In this document: positions 52,973-61,251 of the stretch, piece by piece
Position numbering within the stretch: the stretch's first letter is position 1
Layout: every line of letters starts with the position of its first letter
From: CALECP01 sp964389925
Lineage (GTDB): Bacteria; Chloroflexota; Anaerolineae; Promineifilales; Promineifilaceae
Direction: 5' to 3'
Length of the DNA stretch: 64,000 nucleotides
Assembly: GCA_964389925.1 (NCBI GenBank)
Contig: CAYMGE010000004.1
Location: 55,788-119,787, forward strand
The notes under the pieces: model-generated
Seen by the model: only the letters and a program-made list of their open reading frames with translations
The model's database searches: none
What the model was told of the DNA's origin: nothing
Program-made: the position numbers and the translations under genes

Positions 52973-53067
52973 GACCGCAAATTATCAGTGGCGCGTCTGA
53001 TGACGACAATTTGTGTCTCACCTGTGCGTGGTACAACAGTTATAAATCCAAACAGGCAATAATTTTC

Positions 53068-54024
53068 ATGACAGAACGAACAGATTACGATTCACCATGG
53101 AAAACAATCATCGAACAGCATTTCCCTGATTGTCTGGCCTTTTATTTCCCCGACCTTTACACAGCGATAGATTGGGGCGTAGAACCCATCTTCCGTGAAC
53201 AAGAGCTACAGCAAATCACGGGCGATAGCGAAGTCGGCTCACGTCGCGTCGATAAGCTAGTGGATGTACAGCTTAAAAGCGGCGAGAAAGTTTGGTTACT
53301 GATTCACATTGAAGTGCAGCGCAATCCTGACAATAGCTTTTCCGAGCGTATGTTTATCTATCACTACCGCATCTTTGAGCGGTTTGAGCGTCACCCCGTT
53401 ACGCTTGCCATTGTCACAGGCAGCAATCAAAAATGGCAGCCCAAAGCATACGAGAGCAGTCAATTCGGCTGTACGCTACGACTGGACTTTCCCGTGATAA
53501 AGTTGGTAGACTATCAGGAAGATCAACTGTTGACATCAACGAACCCATTTGCGCTCGTTACGCTGGCGCAACTGGCTGAGAACAAGGTTGCCAACATTGA
53601 CGATGAACGCTATACAACGAAATTGCGTCTAATCCGACTCCTTCTCGAGCGCGACTATGACAAAACAGCGATTCGCAACCTGCTCATTTTTATCGACTGG
53701 ATTTTGAAATTACCAACAAATCTTGAGGAGAAGTTGCGATTCGCATATTTAGAATTAGCTGAGGAGAACAAAATGCAATATGTACCATCATGGGAAAGAA
53801 TAACAAGAGAAGAAGGCCGTGAAGAAGGTCGTGAAGAAGGCCGTGAAGAAGGTCTTGAGTTGGCAGTTTTCACTGTTCTTGATTCACGCTTTCAGGAAGC
53901 TGTTTCTGATGATACAGCAGACGTTGTGCGTGGATTCAACGAGATGCAACTGCGCGAACTCTTGACATTCTCGTTGGTTGCAAAAACGTTAGCAGATGTC
54001 CTGACGTTTATTGATACGCTGTGA
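53068..54024 (+). CDS. Rpn-family (DUF4351-like) PD-(D/E)XK nuclease/transposase-type protein
   Basis: ATG 53068 (318 aa). N-terminus MTERTDYDSPWKTIIEQHFP; nuclease core with DKLVDVQLKSGEK, LLIHIEVQ, then YHYRIFERF. The C-terminal part has REEG repeated four times (DNA 12-bp units, 53809-53857). Rpn-type proteins promote recombination and may act in phage defence or mobility. AT-rich region; no TCGGCCGA. Confidence 0.83.
   Translation: MTERTDYDSPWKTIIEQHFPDCLAFYFPDLYTAIDWGVEPIFREQELQQITGDSEVGSRRVDKLVDVQLKSGEKVWLLIHIEVQRNPDNSFSERMFIYHYRIFERFERHPVTLAIVTGSNQKWQPKAYESSQFGCTLRLDFPVIKLVDYQEDQLLTSTNPFALVTLAQLAENKVANIDDERYTTKLRLIRLLLERDYDKTAIRNLLIFIDWILKLPTNLEEKLRFAYLELAEENKMQYVPSWERITREEGREEGREEGREEGLELAVFTVLDSRFQEAVSDDTADVVRGFNEMQLRELLTFSLVAKTLADVLTFIDTL
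53809..53857 (+). repeat. 12-bp tandem repeats coding REEG
   Basis: About four units of GAAGAAGGCCGT/GAAGAAGGTCGT in frame in the nuclease gene. Length could vary by slippage. Confidence 0.75.
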
Positions 54025-54176
54025 CCATTCAGGCTCTCTGGAAACCCTAAATGATCATCGTCAAGGGAAACGCCTTAATGAATTAATGAATTCGGCCGAA
54101 CCCCCCACCTTAATCTCTTCCAAAACCGCCCCATCCAGCAACTCCGTCAACGTCAGTTGACCGTCGATAAACTTGG

Positions 54177-55000
54177 CTAGCTCGCGCCGTAATGGTGCAA
54201 TGTTTTCGCGGCATTTTCAGCACCAGATTGTAACGCCTTCGCCAGATCACCAGAACACAGCCACTCAACGGTGAATGCGGCCTGAAATGCGTCGCCGCAG
54301 CCTGTTGTGTCAACGATGCGCTCAACTGGCATGGCTGGCTGTCGGATGATGCCGCCGTCAACGAGGGCAACGCTACCTTTGTCACCTAGCGTGATGATGA
54401 CTTGGGCTTTTTTCGGCCGATTCTCCCCCCGCATCGCTTCCCGAAAAACAGCCACCGTCTCCTCATCCCCGCTGATAAACGCGAGGTCGATCCGATCCAG
54501 CCAAGGCAACATCTCGTCATGCCGTCCTACATAATCGAACCAATCCCCAAAGTCGGCAACACGTTTGCCGTCGAACGGCAGGTCGCCCATCACCGTGCTG
54601 AATGTCGCCTTGCTATAGCTGATGTCGAAGCGTGAGACGACAACATCATGCTGCTGAATAAAGGCAAGTGCTAGGGCATCTGGCACAAAGTCAGTCAGGA
54701 CATGTTGATGATAGCTGTTGGGTGGAAAGTAGCGGTTTCCATTTTCGAGTATGATGATCTCACAATGCGCCGTCTTGCCTGGCAGCACGGCGATGTGTGA
54801 CGTGTCGATCTGCTCCTGCTGGAGCCATCGAGAATCAGTTTACCATTGGCATCCTGCCCGACCGCGCTGACCATTGCGACCGATTCTGCACCACAGCGTC
54901 GCGCATGAACGGCAAAATTGAGCGATATGCCGCCAACAAAACTTTGCTCAATTGCGGGATAGTAGTCAATTGTTGTTTCACCAACGGAGATAAGTTTCAT
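54177..55000 (-). pseudogene. PfkB-family sugar kinase with a 1-bp frameshift
   Basis: The N-terminal part (from ATG 55000: MKLISVGETTIDYYPA..., FVGGISLNFAVHARRCG) resembles FrlD-type fructosamine kinases. Near 54825 the frame breaks; the rest (QEQIDTSHIAVLPG..., VITLGDKGSVALVDGG, VDTTGCGDAFQAAF) follows in another frame with the intact PfkB catalytic motif DTTGCGDAF. One indel near 54825 would restore the gene. It may be a true mutation or a sequencing error; kinase of psuG pathway or of fructoselysine, unclear. Two TCGGCCGA in the 3' part. Confidence 0.8.
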
Positions 55001-55036
55001 ATTAAGTCTCGTCTATTACAAACCTCAAAAAACAGA

Positions 55037-55669
55037 TTACGCTGACAAGTGCAACGTATAGAATCGATCACTAATTCCATCCCCATCCTGTTGAAAACCC
55101 ATGCGCTGCAAATACTTTTCGTGCAACTGATTATTGGGTGAACTGACTAATCGCACGATCTCTCTTTCCTTGAATAGCTGTGTACTGCAATAAAGATAAT
55201 TGCCAATCTTGAAATCACGATATTGTGGAATCACATAGTCGAGATAGACGTGAAAAACGCCAGCCTGTTTGCATTCACCGATGAACAACCCCGCTGGTAC
55301 CATGTCACGCAAAATAAACACGATGAGTTGGTCGTCAGAAGGCTCAAAGCGATAGGCGGGAATAAAACGTCTAATATCAGCCTGATGAAAGTCGAGGAAG
55401 CGGTGCAAATACTCCGACCTACTATTGACCTTTAGCAATTGAAAATACGCTTTGGTCGTGAATAAACGATACAAAAAATAGAGATTGACGGAAGTCGTCA
55501 GGCAGTTGAGCAACACGATTGGGATTGCGCCAATCAACAAGCCATAGATGATGAACATGATTGCGCCCGCTAAATTGATCAGTCGCAGCTTTAGCAGTGA
55601 ACTCATTGTCAGCGAGATCGCAATCACGATTGAGGCCAAGTAGCCTAAGTATTCAGGTGAAAACGGCAT
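55037..55669 (-). CDS. YgjV-like membrane domain fused to a GNAT-type acetyltransferase domain
   Basis: 210 aa. Three helices at the N-terminus (MPFSPEYLGYLASIVIAI, LLKLRLINLAGAIMFIIYG...) as in YgjV; then a GNAT-like part with AGLFIGECKQAGVFHVYLDYV, GNYLY and FGxQ-type MGFQQDGDG. The fusion may sense and acetylate at the membrane; substrate unknown. Confidence 0.7.
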   Translation of the reverse strand: MPFSPEYLGYLASIVIAISLTMSSLLKLRLINLAGAIMFIIYGLLIGAIPIVLLNCLTTSVNLYFLYRLFTTKAYFQLLKVNSRSEYLHRFLDFHQADIRRFIPAYRFEPSDDQLIVFILRDMVPAGLFIGECKQAGVFHVYLDYVIPQYRDFKIGNYLYCSTQLFKEREIVRLVSSPNNQLHEKYLQRMGFQQDGDGISDRFYTLHLSA

Positions 55670-56068
55670 TTATTTCTCCATGTAAAGCGTTTAGGAGTTG
55701 TTATGTCTACGACATTGGAATTCTTGGTGCCCTTGATCCAGCGTAGCTTGTTAGGAGTGCCACTCTCAAGGAAGAGTGGCACTCCCATGGTGACGCAGAG
55801 TCCCCGAACCCGCCCTCATCGGTTCAACAGATCAGCACGGTGGTAGTAACTGTCACTTTACCCTGTACGCTTGTCACATTTCTGAGCATTAGCGTGATGG
55901 GTGTCGGCGCTCCTGCCAACGTGAGGCTGGATACCCTCCAGCTAGGGGCTTTTTGTGCTCGCCTCTGTTTTACCGATTACCAACTTGCGTCTATAGGAAG
56001 TGGAGAGTGAGTAGTGGAGAGTGTAGAGTCAGCAACATGTTCCCTGTCTCTTCACTCGCCACTATTCA
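55670..56068. other. Intergenic region with a strong hairpin and short-tandem repeats
   Basis: GGAGTGCCACTCT (55754-55766) and exact complement (55773-55785) form a 13-bp stem, probably a terminator. A possible GC-rich terminator also lies near 55929 (GGCTGG...CCAGC, then GCTTTTT). Around 56000-56078 AGTGGAGAG-type units on one side and CACTCRCCACT-type on the other form an imperfect inverted repeat that runs into the DIP1984 gene end. Confidence 0.55.
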
Positions 56069-56530
56069 CTAATCACTCAATTCAGTTGCCCAGTTAGCCG
56101 CTTGGATTAGCGCGTCTAGCTCACGGTGTTGGCGGGCTAGGCTATCAGCTTGCTGCTGAATTTCAGCGACATCGACCACGCTGACGAAGCGGATTTCTGA
56201 GCGGCTGTATTGCTGCTGCTGCACGGTGGCGGCGTTGGCAATTGAGCTGAACATGGCGTGACGTAGCTTGAGCGTGTCGCGCTCGGCAAGGGCATCGGCA
56301 AGCGTCAACCCATTGCTGAGCGGCGTGTTGCTGTTGGTGCGGTTGATGCGTTGGATGGTTTTGGTTAATTCGGCCGAAACCGCCTCGAACTCAGTCATCA
56401 ATGCCGCTGGATTCTCCGCTGGCGCATCACCTTCCTGCACCTTGACGTTGCGCTCAATGCGTGCCTTTAGCTGTGCCAATCGCTTTTGCATATCGGCACG
56501 TAGAATTAGTGCTTCTGCTAATTTTGTCAT
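56069..56530 (-). CDS. DIP1984-family protein
   Basis: 153 aa. Fits the DIP1984 family (also called septicolysin-like): MTKLAEALILRADMQKRLAQLKARIERN, IQRINRTNS, then LADALAERD and IRFVSVVDVAEIQQQAD. All helices; function unknown. One TCGGCCGA at 56370. Confidence 0.87.
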   Translation of the reverse strand: MTKLAEALILRADMQKRLAQLKARIERNVKVQEGDAPAENPAALMTEFEAVSAELTKTIQRINRTNSNTPLSNGLTLADALAERDTLKLRHAMFSSIANAATVQQQQYSRSEIRFVSVVDVAEIQQQADSLARQHRELDALIQAANWATELSD

Positions 56531-56849
56531 CTTAGACCTCCATCTACCGCAGGCTGTTTAGCCTCTACTCTCTAAACAGGGTAGACAGCTTGTTTTACAT
56601 TGGTGAATAAATCTTCCAAGTGTCTGGAACATCTCCGCTGGCGATTAAGTAGTCAACGAGCGGAGTTTTTAACTCCCAGAGCAATGCCGCACATTCGCAG
56701 TAAAACACCTGATAGAGCGACCTTGAAGTAGCTCTAGTGTATGGGTTTCGGCCGAATTTCTCTTCCCCCAAAACGATGAACTTGGAGGGTGACATAACTC
56801 ATCCTTTTGGATGAAGCGCAAACCATACCTACGCAAAAAGCAGATTTTA

Positions 56850-57707
56850 TCACGCCGATCTGCGTTTTGGCTCAACGATTCGTCGATACGTTTCTGGGCG
56901 ACGCTGCTGCATCAATGGGAACAGGTCACGCCATTGACGCAAGATGTCGGCATCCAGATCGGCGACAATCACTTCGGTTTGGTCACGGCTGGCTTGGGCG
57001 ATGATTTTGCCCGCTGGGTCACAGATGAAGCTGCTGCCGTAGAACGTCACGCCCTCTTTGCCAATACGGTTGGCAGCGGCTACATAAACACCATTGGCAA
57101 CTGCGTGACCGCGCATGACCGTTTGCCATGCTTCGGCCGAATCGAAATCGGGGGCTTCTGGCTCCGACCCAATCGCGGTTGGGTAAAAGATGAACTCAGC
57201 TCCATTCAGCGCACAAATCCGTGCCATTTCGGGAAACCACTGATCGTAACAGGTCGGAACGGCCATTTTTACGCCCGCCACATCGTGAATGGGATATTGA
57301 TCCGAGCCACCAAAATAGTAATCTTCATAGTAGCCCGTCCCTTGCGGGATATGCACTTTGCGCGTGAAGCCAAGCAGTTCGCCACTGGGGTCATAGATAG
57401 TGGCAGTGTCCCAGAATCGATCATCATCGCCGCGCTCAAACAAGCTGCCGACCAAGAAAACGCCGTTGTCCTTGGCAAGTTGGCGAAAGGCTCGATCTGA
57501 TTCGCCACCGCGTAATGGTTCGGCATGGTCAAAGTTTGTGTCGTCTTTTTGGCTGGCGAAATAGGGGGAAAGGGTGAACTCTTGCAGGCAGACGATTTCG
57601 GCCGAATTCCCCGCCGCCTCGCCTACAAGATCACGCATCTTGGCAATCATCGCGGCACGACTGCCCGCCCAATCCGTTTGAATAATAGCAACTCGACTGT
57701 TTTTCAT
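56850..57707 (-). CDS. Carbon-nitrogen hydrolase (N-carbamoyl-type amidohydrolase)
   Basis: 285 aa. Nitrilase superfamily triad: Glu in LQEFTLSPYFAS, Lys in RKVHIPQG, Cys in PTCYDQWFPE. Closest to N-carbamoylputrescine or beta-ureidopropionase-type enzymes, which hydrolyse an N-carbamoyl or amide bond. It follows the flavoenzyme gene (20-bp gap) in an operon. Substrate open. Two TCGGCCGA. Confidence 0.87.
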   Translation of the reverse strand: MKNSRVAIIQTDWAGSRAAMIAKMRDLVGEAAGNSAEIVCLQEFTLSPYFASQKDDTNFDHAEPLRGGESDRAFRQLAKDNGVFLVGSLFERGDDDRFWDTATIYDPSGELLGFTRKVHIPQGTGYYEDYYFGGSDQYPIHDVAGVKMAVPTCYDQWFPEMARICALNGAEFIFYPTAIGSEPEAPDFDSAEAWQTVMRGHAVANGVYVAAANRIGKEGVTFYGSSFICDPAGKIIAQASRDQTEVIVADLDADILRQWRDLFPLMQQRRPETYRRIVEPKRRSA

Positions 57708-57727
57708 GATGGCTCATTTTATACGAT

Positions 57728-59767
57728 TTAGAAAGCTGAACACAGCCTGAGCGAGTCATAGATCGCGGCGTGGATGTTGCGGCTGGTCATCGCATCTCCC
57801 ACACGAAACAGCTTGAAACGTCCATCAGGTTGATGCTCAATCGTTTGTGCATTCACCGCGACCAATGCGGACAGGTCGGTTTCGCCTCGGTTTGATGCGT
57901 GTGGTTTGAGAGCAAAATAGATGTGGTCGTTTGGCACAGTGCCATGCTCACAAATGATTTGGTCGATCTGACGACGCTCTTCCAAATGTGAGTACTCATG
58001 CTCAAAAACAGCGGTCAACCCCTCGCCATCCTGTGTGACGCGCAGCAAGCGCAAATGTGGCGTTATCCTGCAATTCTGCTTGTGCAGATGCTCCATGTAG
58101 GTGGCAAAGTTTGTGCCGCCAAGTTCTTGCCCTATCGCACTTTCGGGGGTCACCAACTCAACGCTGCTTGCCTGTTCCGCAACAACTTCGGCGCATGAGA
58201 GTGCTTGATAGCCTGAAAGATCGTCATAGATGAGGACATTTCGGCCGATTTTCACCACCTTATTCAAAATATCCCACGTACTAACCGCCAAATCGCTACC
58301 TTCAAAATACCCTTTGTTGGGCGAGCCACCCGTTGCAACGACGACATAATCGGGGGATTCAGCAAGCACCACCTCTGCCGTTGCCTTTGTGCTTAAACGA
58401 ACATCCACACCCAGCAGCTTCACCTCGCTATCCAACCAGCCCACAATCTCCTGCAACTGCGTTCGCCACGTCGCCTTCGCCGCAATGTTAACCTGCCCAC
58501 CCGTTGCGGCGTTGGCTTCAAACAGGACAACAGAATGCCCACGTTCCGCGCTAACCCGTGCCGCTTCCAACCCTGCTGGCCCCGCACCAATCACAACCAC
58601 CTTTTTGCGCTCGTTTGCCTTTGTGTGGCGATGGCTCATGCTTGCCTCGCGGCCTGTCGCTCCGTTCTGAATGCAAAATGCCTGTCCACCCTTGTACAGT
58701 CGATCAATACAGTAATTTGCGCCAACACAGCGGCGGATGCGGTGTGCCTCATTCGCCTTCAGCTTTTGCACAATGTACGGGTCGGTCATGTGCGCCCGCG
58801 TCATCGTTATCATGTCGAGATGACCCTCGTTAATGATGCTGGCGGCCGTGTCAACATCTGAGATGCGTCCCGCATGAAATACGGGAATATCAACTCGATC
58901 CTGAACGCCAGCAGCCAAATACAAAAATGGGGCAACGCCATGCTTCATGTTTGGGATAAAGTTGATGAGTGACTGATAATTTTCGGCCGATCCCTGCGTC
59001 ATATTTAGAAAATCAACCAGTCCAGAATCAGCAATGGTTTTTGCAACCTGCACACACTCAATTGCGTCGAGACCCCCCTTGATCATCTCATCGCCAACCA
59101 AACGAATGCCAACAATGAATTCTGACCCAACGGCCGAACGTATCGCTTGCAACACCTCCAACGCAAATCGCGTGCGCTGTGCCAGCGTCCCGCCATATTG
59201 ATCGTCACGCAGATTGGTATGACCCGCCAGAAATTGCGAGATGAGATGAGAGCCGCTGCCAGAAACTTCCACACCGTCGAGGTGACCCTCTTTGCAATGC
59301 AGGGCTGCCTTAGCATAGTCGTCAATGATGCGGGGAAAGTCCCATTCCTCCATCGGTTTGGGAAATGAGCGATGCTCCGCTTCACGGCGATTGGATGCAG
59401 AAACAGGCGGGAGCCAGTCGCCTGTGTCCCAACGCGTGCGCCGCCCCATGTGGGAAATTTGGCACATCAGCTTCGCACCATGTTGATGAATCCGTTCGGC
59501 AAACTGTTGGAAATAGGGGACGATGCGCGGCTCGCCAACGGATAGCTGACCGAAAGAAGGTGGGCAATCTGGTGAGATAGTTGAGGAGCCGCCAAACATC
59601 GTAAGCGCGATGCCGCCTTTCGCCTTTTCTTCATGATAAAGCTGGTATTGTTCCTGCGGCATACCGTCCAAGGCATAGGCAGGGGCGTGTGCGCTGCTCA
59701 TGATTCGATTTTTGAACGTTAAATGGTTTAGCTGATAAGGTGTTAGCAGTTTGCTGTAGTCCATCAT
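57728..59767 (-). CDS. FMN/FAD oxidoreductase of the DgcA/StcD (N-demethylase) type
   Basis: 679 aa (start MMDYSKLLTPYQ). N-terminal OYE-like TIM barrel (about 1-350), a Fe-S Cys cluster C-x5-C-x11-C (CVGANYC... FC) at about 345-365, then an FAD/NAD domain (VVVIGAGPAGLEAARVSAE). The four-Cys form CxxC-x2-C-x11-C of dienoyl-CoA reductase here lacks one Cys (Ala in its place). That pattern occurs, as I recall, in N-methylproline and dimethylglycine demethylases, so N-demethylation of an amino acid betaine-derived substrate is plausible. Divergent from the CoA-transferase gene. Two TCGGCCGA. Confidence 0.8.
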   Translation of the reverse strand: MMDYSKLLTPYQLNHLTFKNRIMSSAHAPAYALDGMPQEQYQLYHEEKAKGGIALTMFGGSSTISPDCPPSFGQLSVGEPRIVPYFQQFAERIHQHGAKLMCQISHMGRRTRWDTGDWLPPVSASNRREAEHRSFPKPMEEWDFPRIIDDYAKAALHCKEGHLDGVEVSGSGSHLISQFLAGHTNLRDDQYGGTLAQRTRFALEVLQAIRSAVGSEFIVGIRLVGDEMIKGGLDAIECVQVAKTIADSGLVDFLNMTQGSAENYQSLINFIPNMKHGVAPFLYLAAGVQDRVDIPVFHAGRISDVDTAASIINEGHLDMITMTRAHMTDPYIVQKLKANEAHRIRRCVGANYCIDRLYKGGQAFCIQNGATGREASMSHRHTKANERKKVVVIGAGPAGLEAARVSAERGHSVVLFEANAATGGQVNIAAKATWRTQLQEIVGWLDSEVKLLGVDVRLSTKATAEVVLAESPDYVVVATGGSPNKGYFEGSDLAVSTWDILNKVVKIGRNVLIYDDLSGYQALSCAEVVAEQASSVELVTPESAIGQELGGTNFATYMEHLHKQNCRITPHLRLLRVTQDGEGLTAVFEHEYSHLEERRQIDQIICEHGTVPNDHIYFALKPHASNRGETDLSALVAVNAQTIEHQPDGRFKLFRVGDAMTSRNIHAAIYDSLRLCSAF

Positions 59768-60015
59768 TTTTACTCTCTGTTATTTAATCTCTCTTCAAGG
59801 CTGTTGTGCAGTGTATTGTAACCTTGCAATGTGAAATCAGTGCCTACCAGATTTTGCGAAAAGTACGATTTGTAGATGCGTATGTGATGTTTCCTTTTCT
59901 AGCGTGAGGCTCCCAATGCCTTTACTATTATTGGTATGACAATCGTGATTGGCAACGACTTGTAACTCCGAATCGAAGAGGTTGGATGTCATCACGGCGA
60001 TAAAAAAGGCATTTC

Positions 60016-61137
60016 ATGAAACCACTTGACGGTATTTTGGTTATTTCAATTGAACAGGCACTCGCCGCACCGCTGGCGACGTGTCGGCTGGCAGACGCGG
60101 GAGCGCGAGTCATCAAGATCGAACGGCCTGCGGGAGATTTTGCGCGAGGGTATGACAGCGTTGTGCATGGGGAAGCATCCTATTTTGTGTGGGTTAATCG
60201 GGGGAAGGAGTCCGTTGTTTTGAACCTGAAAGACGCAGACGATATCGCCCTGTTGGAGCGTATGTTGGCGCAGGCAGATGTATTTGTGCAGAATCTCGCG
60301 CCAGGTGCGACGGAGCGATTGGGGATTGGATCGGCCGATTTGCGCCAACGCTATCCCCGCCTCATCACCTGCGACATTTCGGGCTATGGCGACGGCGACT
60401 ACAGCTACATGAAGGCGTATGACTTCTTGGTGCAGAGCGAGTCGGGGCTGGTTGCGGTGTCGGGGGGCGAGAACGAGGTTGGACGCATCGGTGTCTCAAT
60501 TTGTGATGTTGGGACGGGGATGAACGTGTTTGGAGGCGTGCTGCAAGCCCTCTTTTTGCGCGAACGGACGGGGGAGGGCAGCCGCATCAAAGTATCACTG
60601 TTTGACACGGCGGCCGAATGGATGCAGGTTCCGCTGGCGCACTATGAGTTCGGCGGCAACGCGCCCCATCGCATGGGGCTGAACCATCCGTCGATTGCGC
60701 CGTATGGCGGGTATCAGACAGAAGACGGCGAGACGGTCGTGATCTCGATTCAGAATAATCGGGAGTGGGCGAGTTTTGCGACGAACATTTTGGGTCGGTC
60801 TGACATGGTCGATGATCCTAATTTTGCGACGAATGAGGCGCGAGTGGAGAATCGGCCGAAAATAAACAAAGCCATCAACGCCGTTTTTGGGAGACATCAT
60901 CGCGCTGACTTGCTGCCAAAGTTGCGCGAGGCGGCGATTGCGTGTGGCTCTGTCAATTCCGTGGCGGATTTGTCGGCGCATCCCGCGCTACGGCGGCGTG
61001 CAATGATGGTGAATGGGGAGGTTGCATCGCTGATTGCGCCGCCCGTGATCATGGATGGCGAAGACGAGATGTACGCGCCTGTGCCAGCGTTGGGAGAACA
61101 TACGGAACTGGTGCGGCATGAATTTGGTGGTGGGTAA
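60016..61137 (+). CDS. Class III CoA-transferase (CaiB/BaiF)
   Basis: 373 aa. Catalytic Asp in KAYDFLVQSESG (about residue 138), GAEVIKIE-type start (GARVIKIERP), VFVQNLAPGATERLG. These enzymes move CoA from one acyl-CoA to another (for example mesaconyl-CoA, formyl-CoA, carnitine). Follows the divergent flavoenzyme; 114 bp before the amidohydrolase gene. Three TCGGCCGA at 60331, 60851 and 61173. Confidence 0.9.
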   Translation: MKPLDGILVISIEQALAAPLATCRLADAGARVIKIERPAGDFARGYDSVVHGEASYFVWVNRGKESVVLNLKDADDIALLERMLAQADVFVQNLAPGATERLGIGSADLRQRYPRLITCDISGYGDGDYSYMKAYDFLVQSESGLVAVSGGENEVGRIGVSICDVGTGMNVFGGVLQALFLRERTGEGSRIKVSLFDTAAEWMQVPLAHYEFGGNAPHRMGLNHPSIAPYGGYQTEDGETVVISIQNNREWASFATNILGRSDMVDDPNFATNEARVENRPKINKAINAVFGRHHRADLLPKLREAAIACGSVNSVADLSAHPALRRRAMMVNGEVASLIAPPVIMDGEDEMYAPVPALGEHTELVRHEFGGG

Positions 61138-61251
61138 TAAATAGAAGAACAGTCAATCATAGTGAAGATGGAATCGGCCGAAACTGTTGATCAATTTCGT
61201 GATGGGAGAAAATTATGCTGATAAGCGAAAAACATGTTAAGGTCGCAATAA

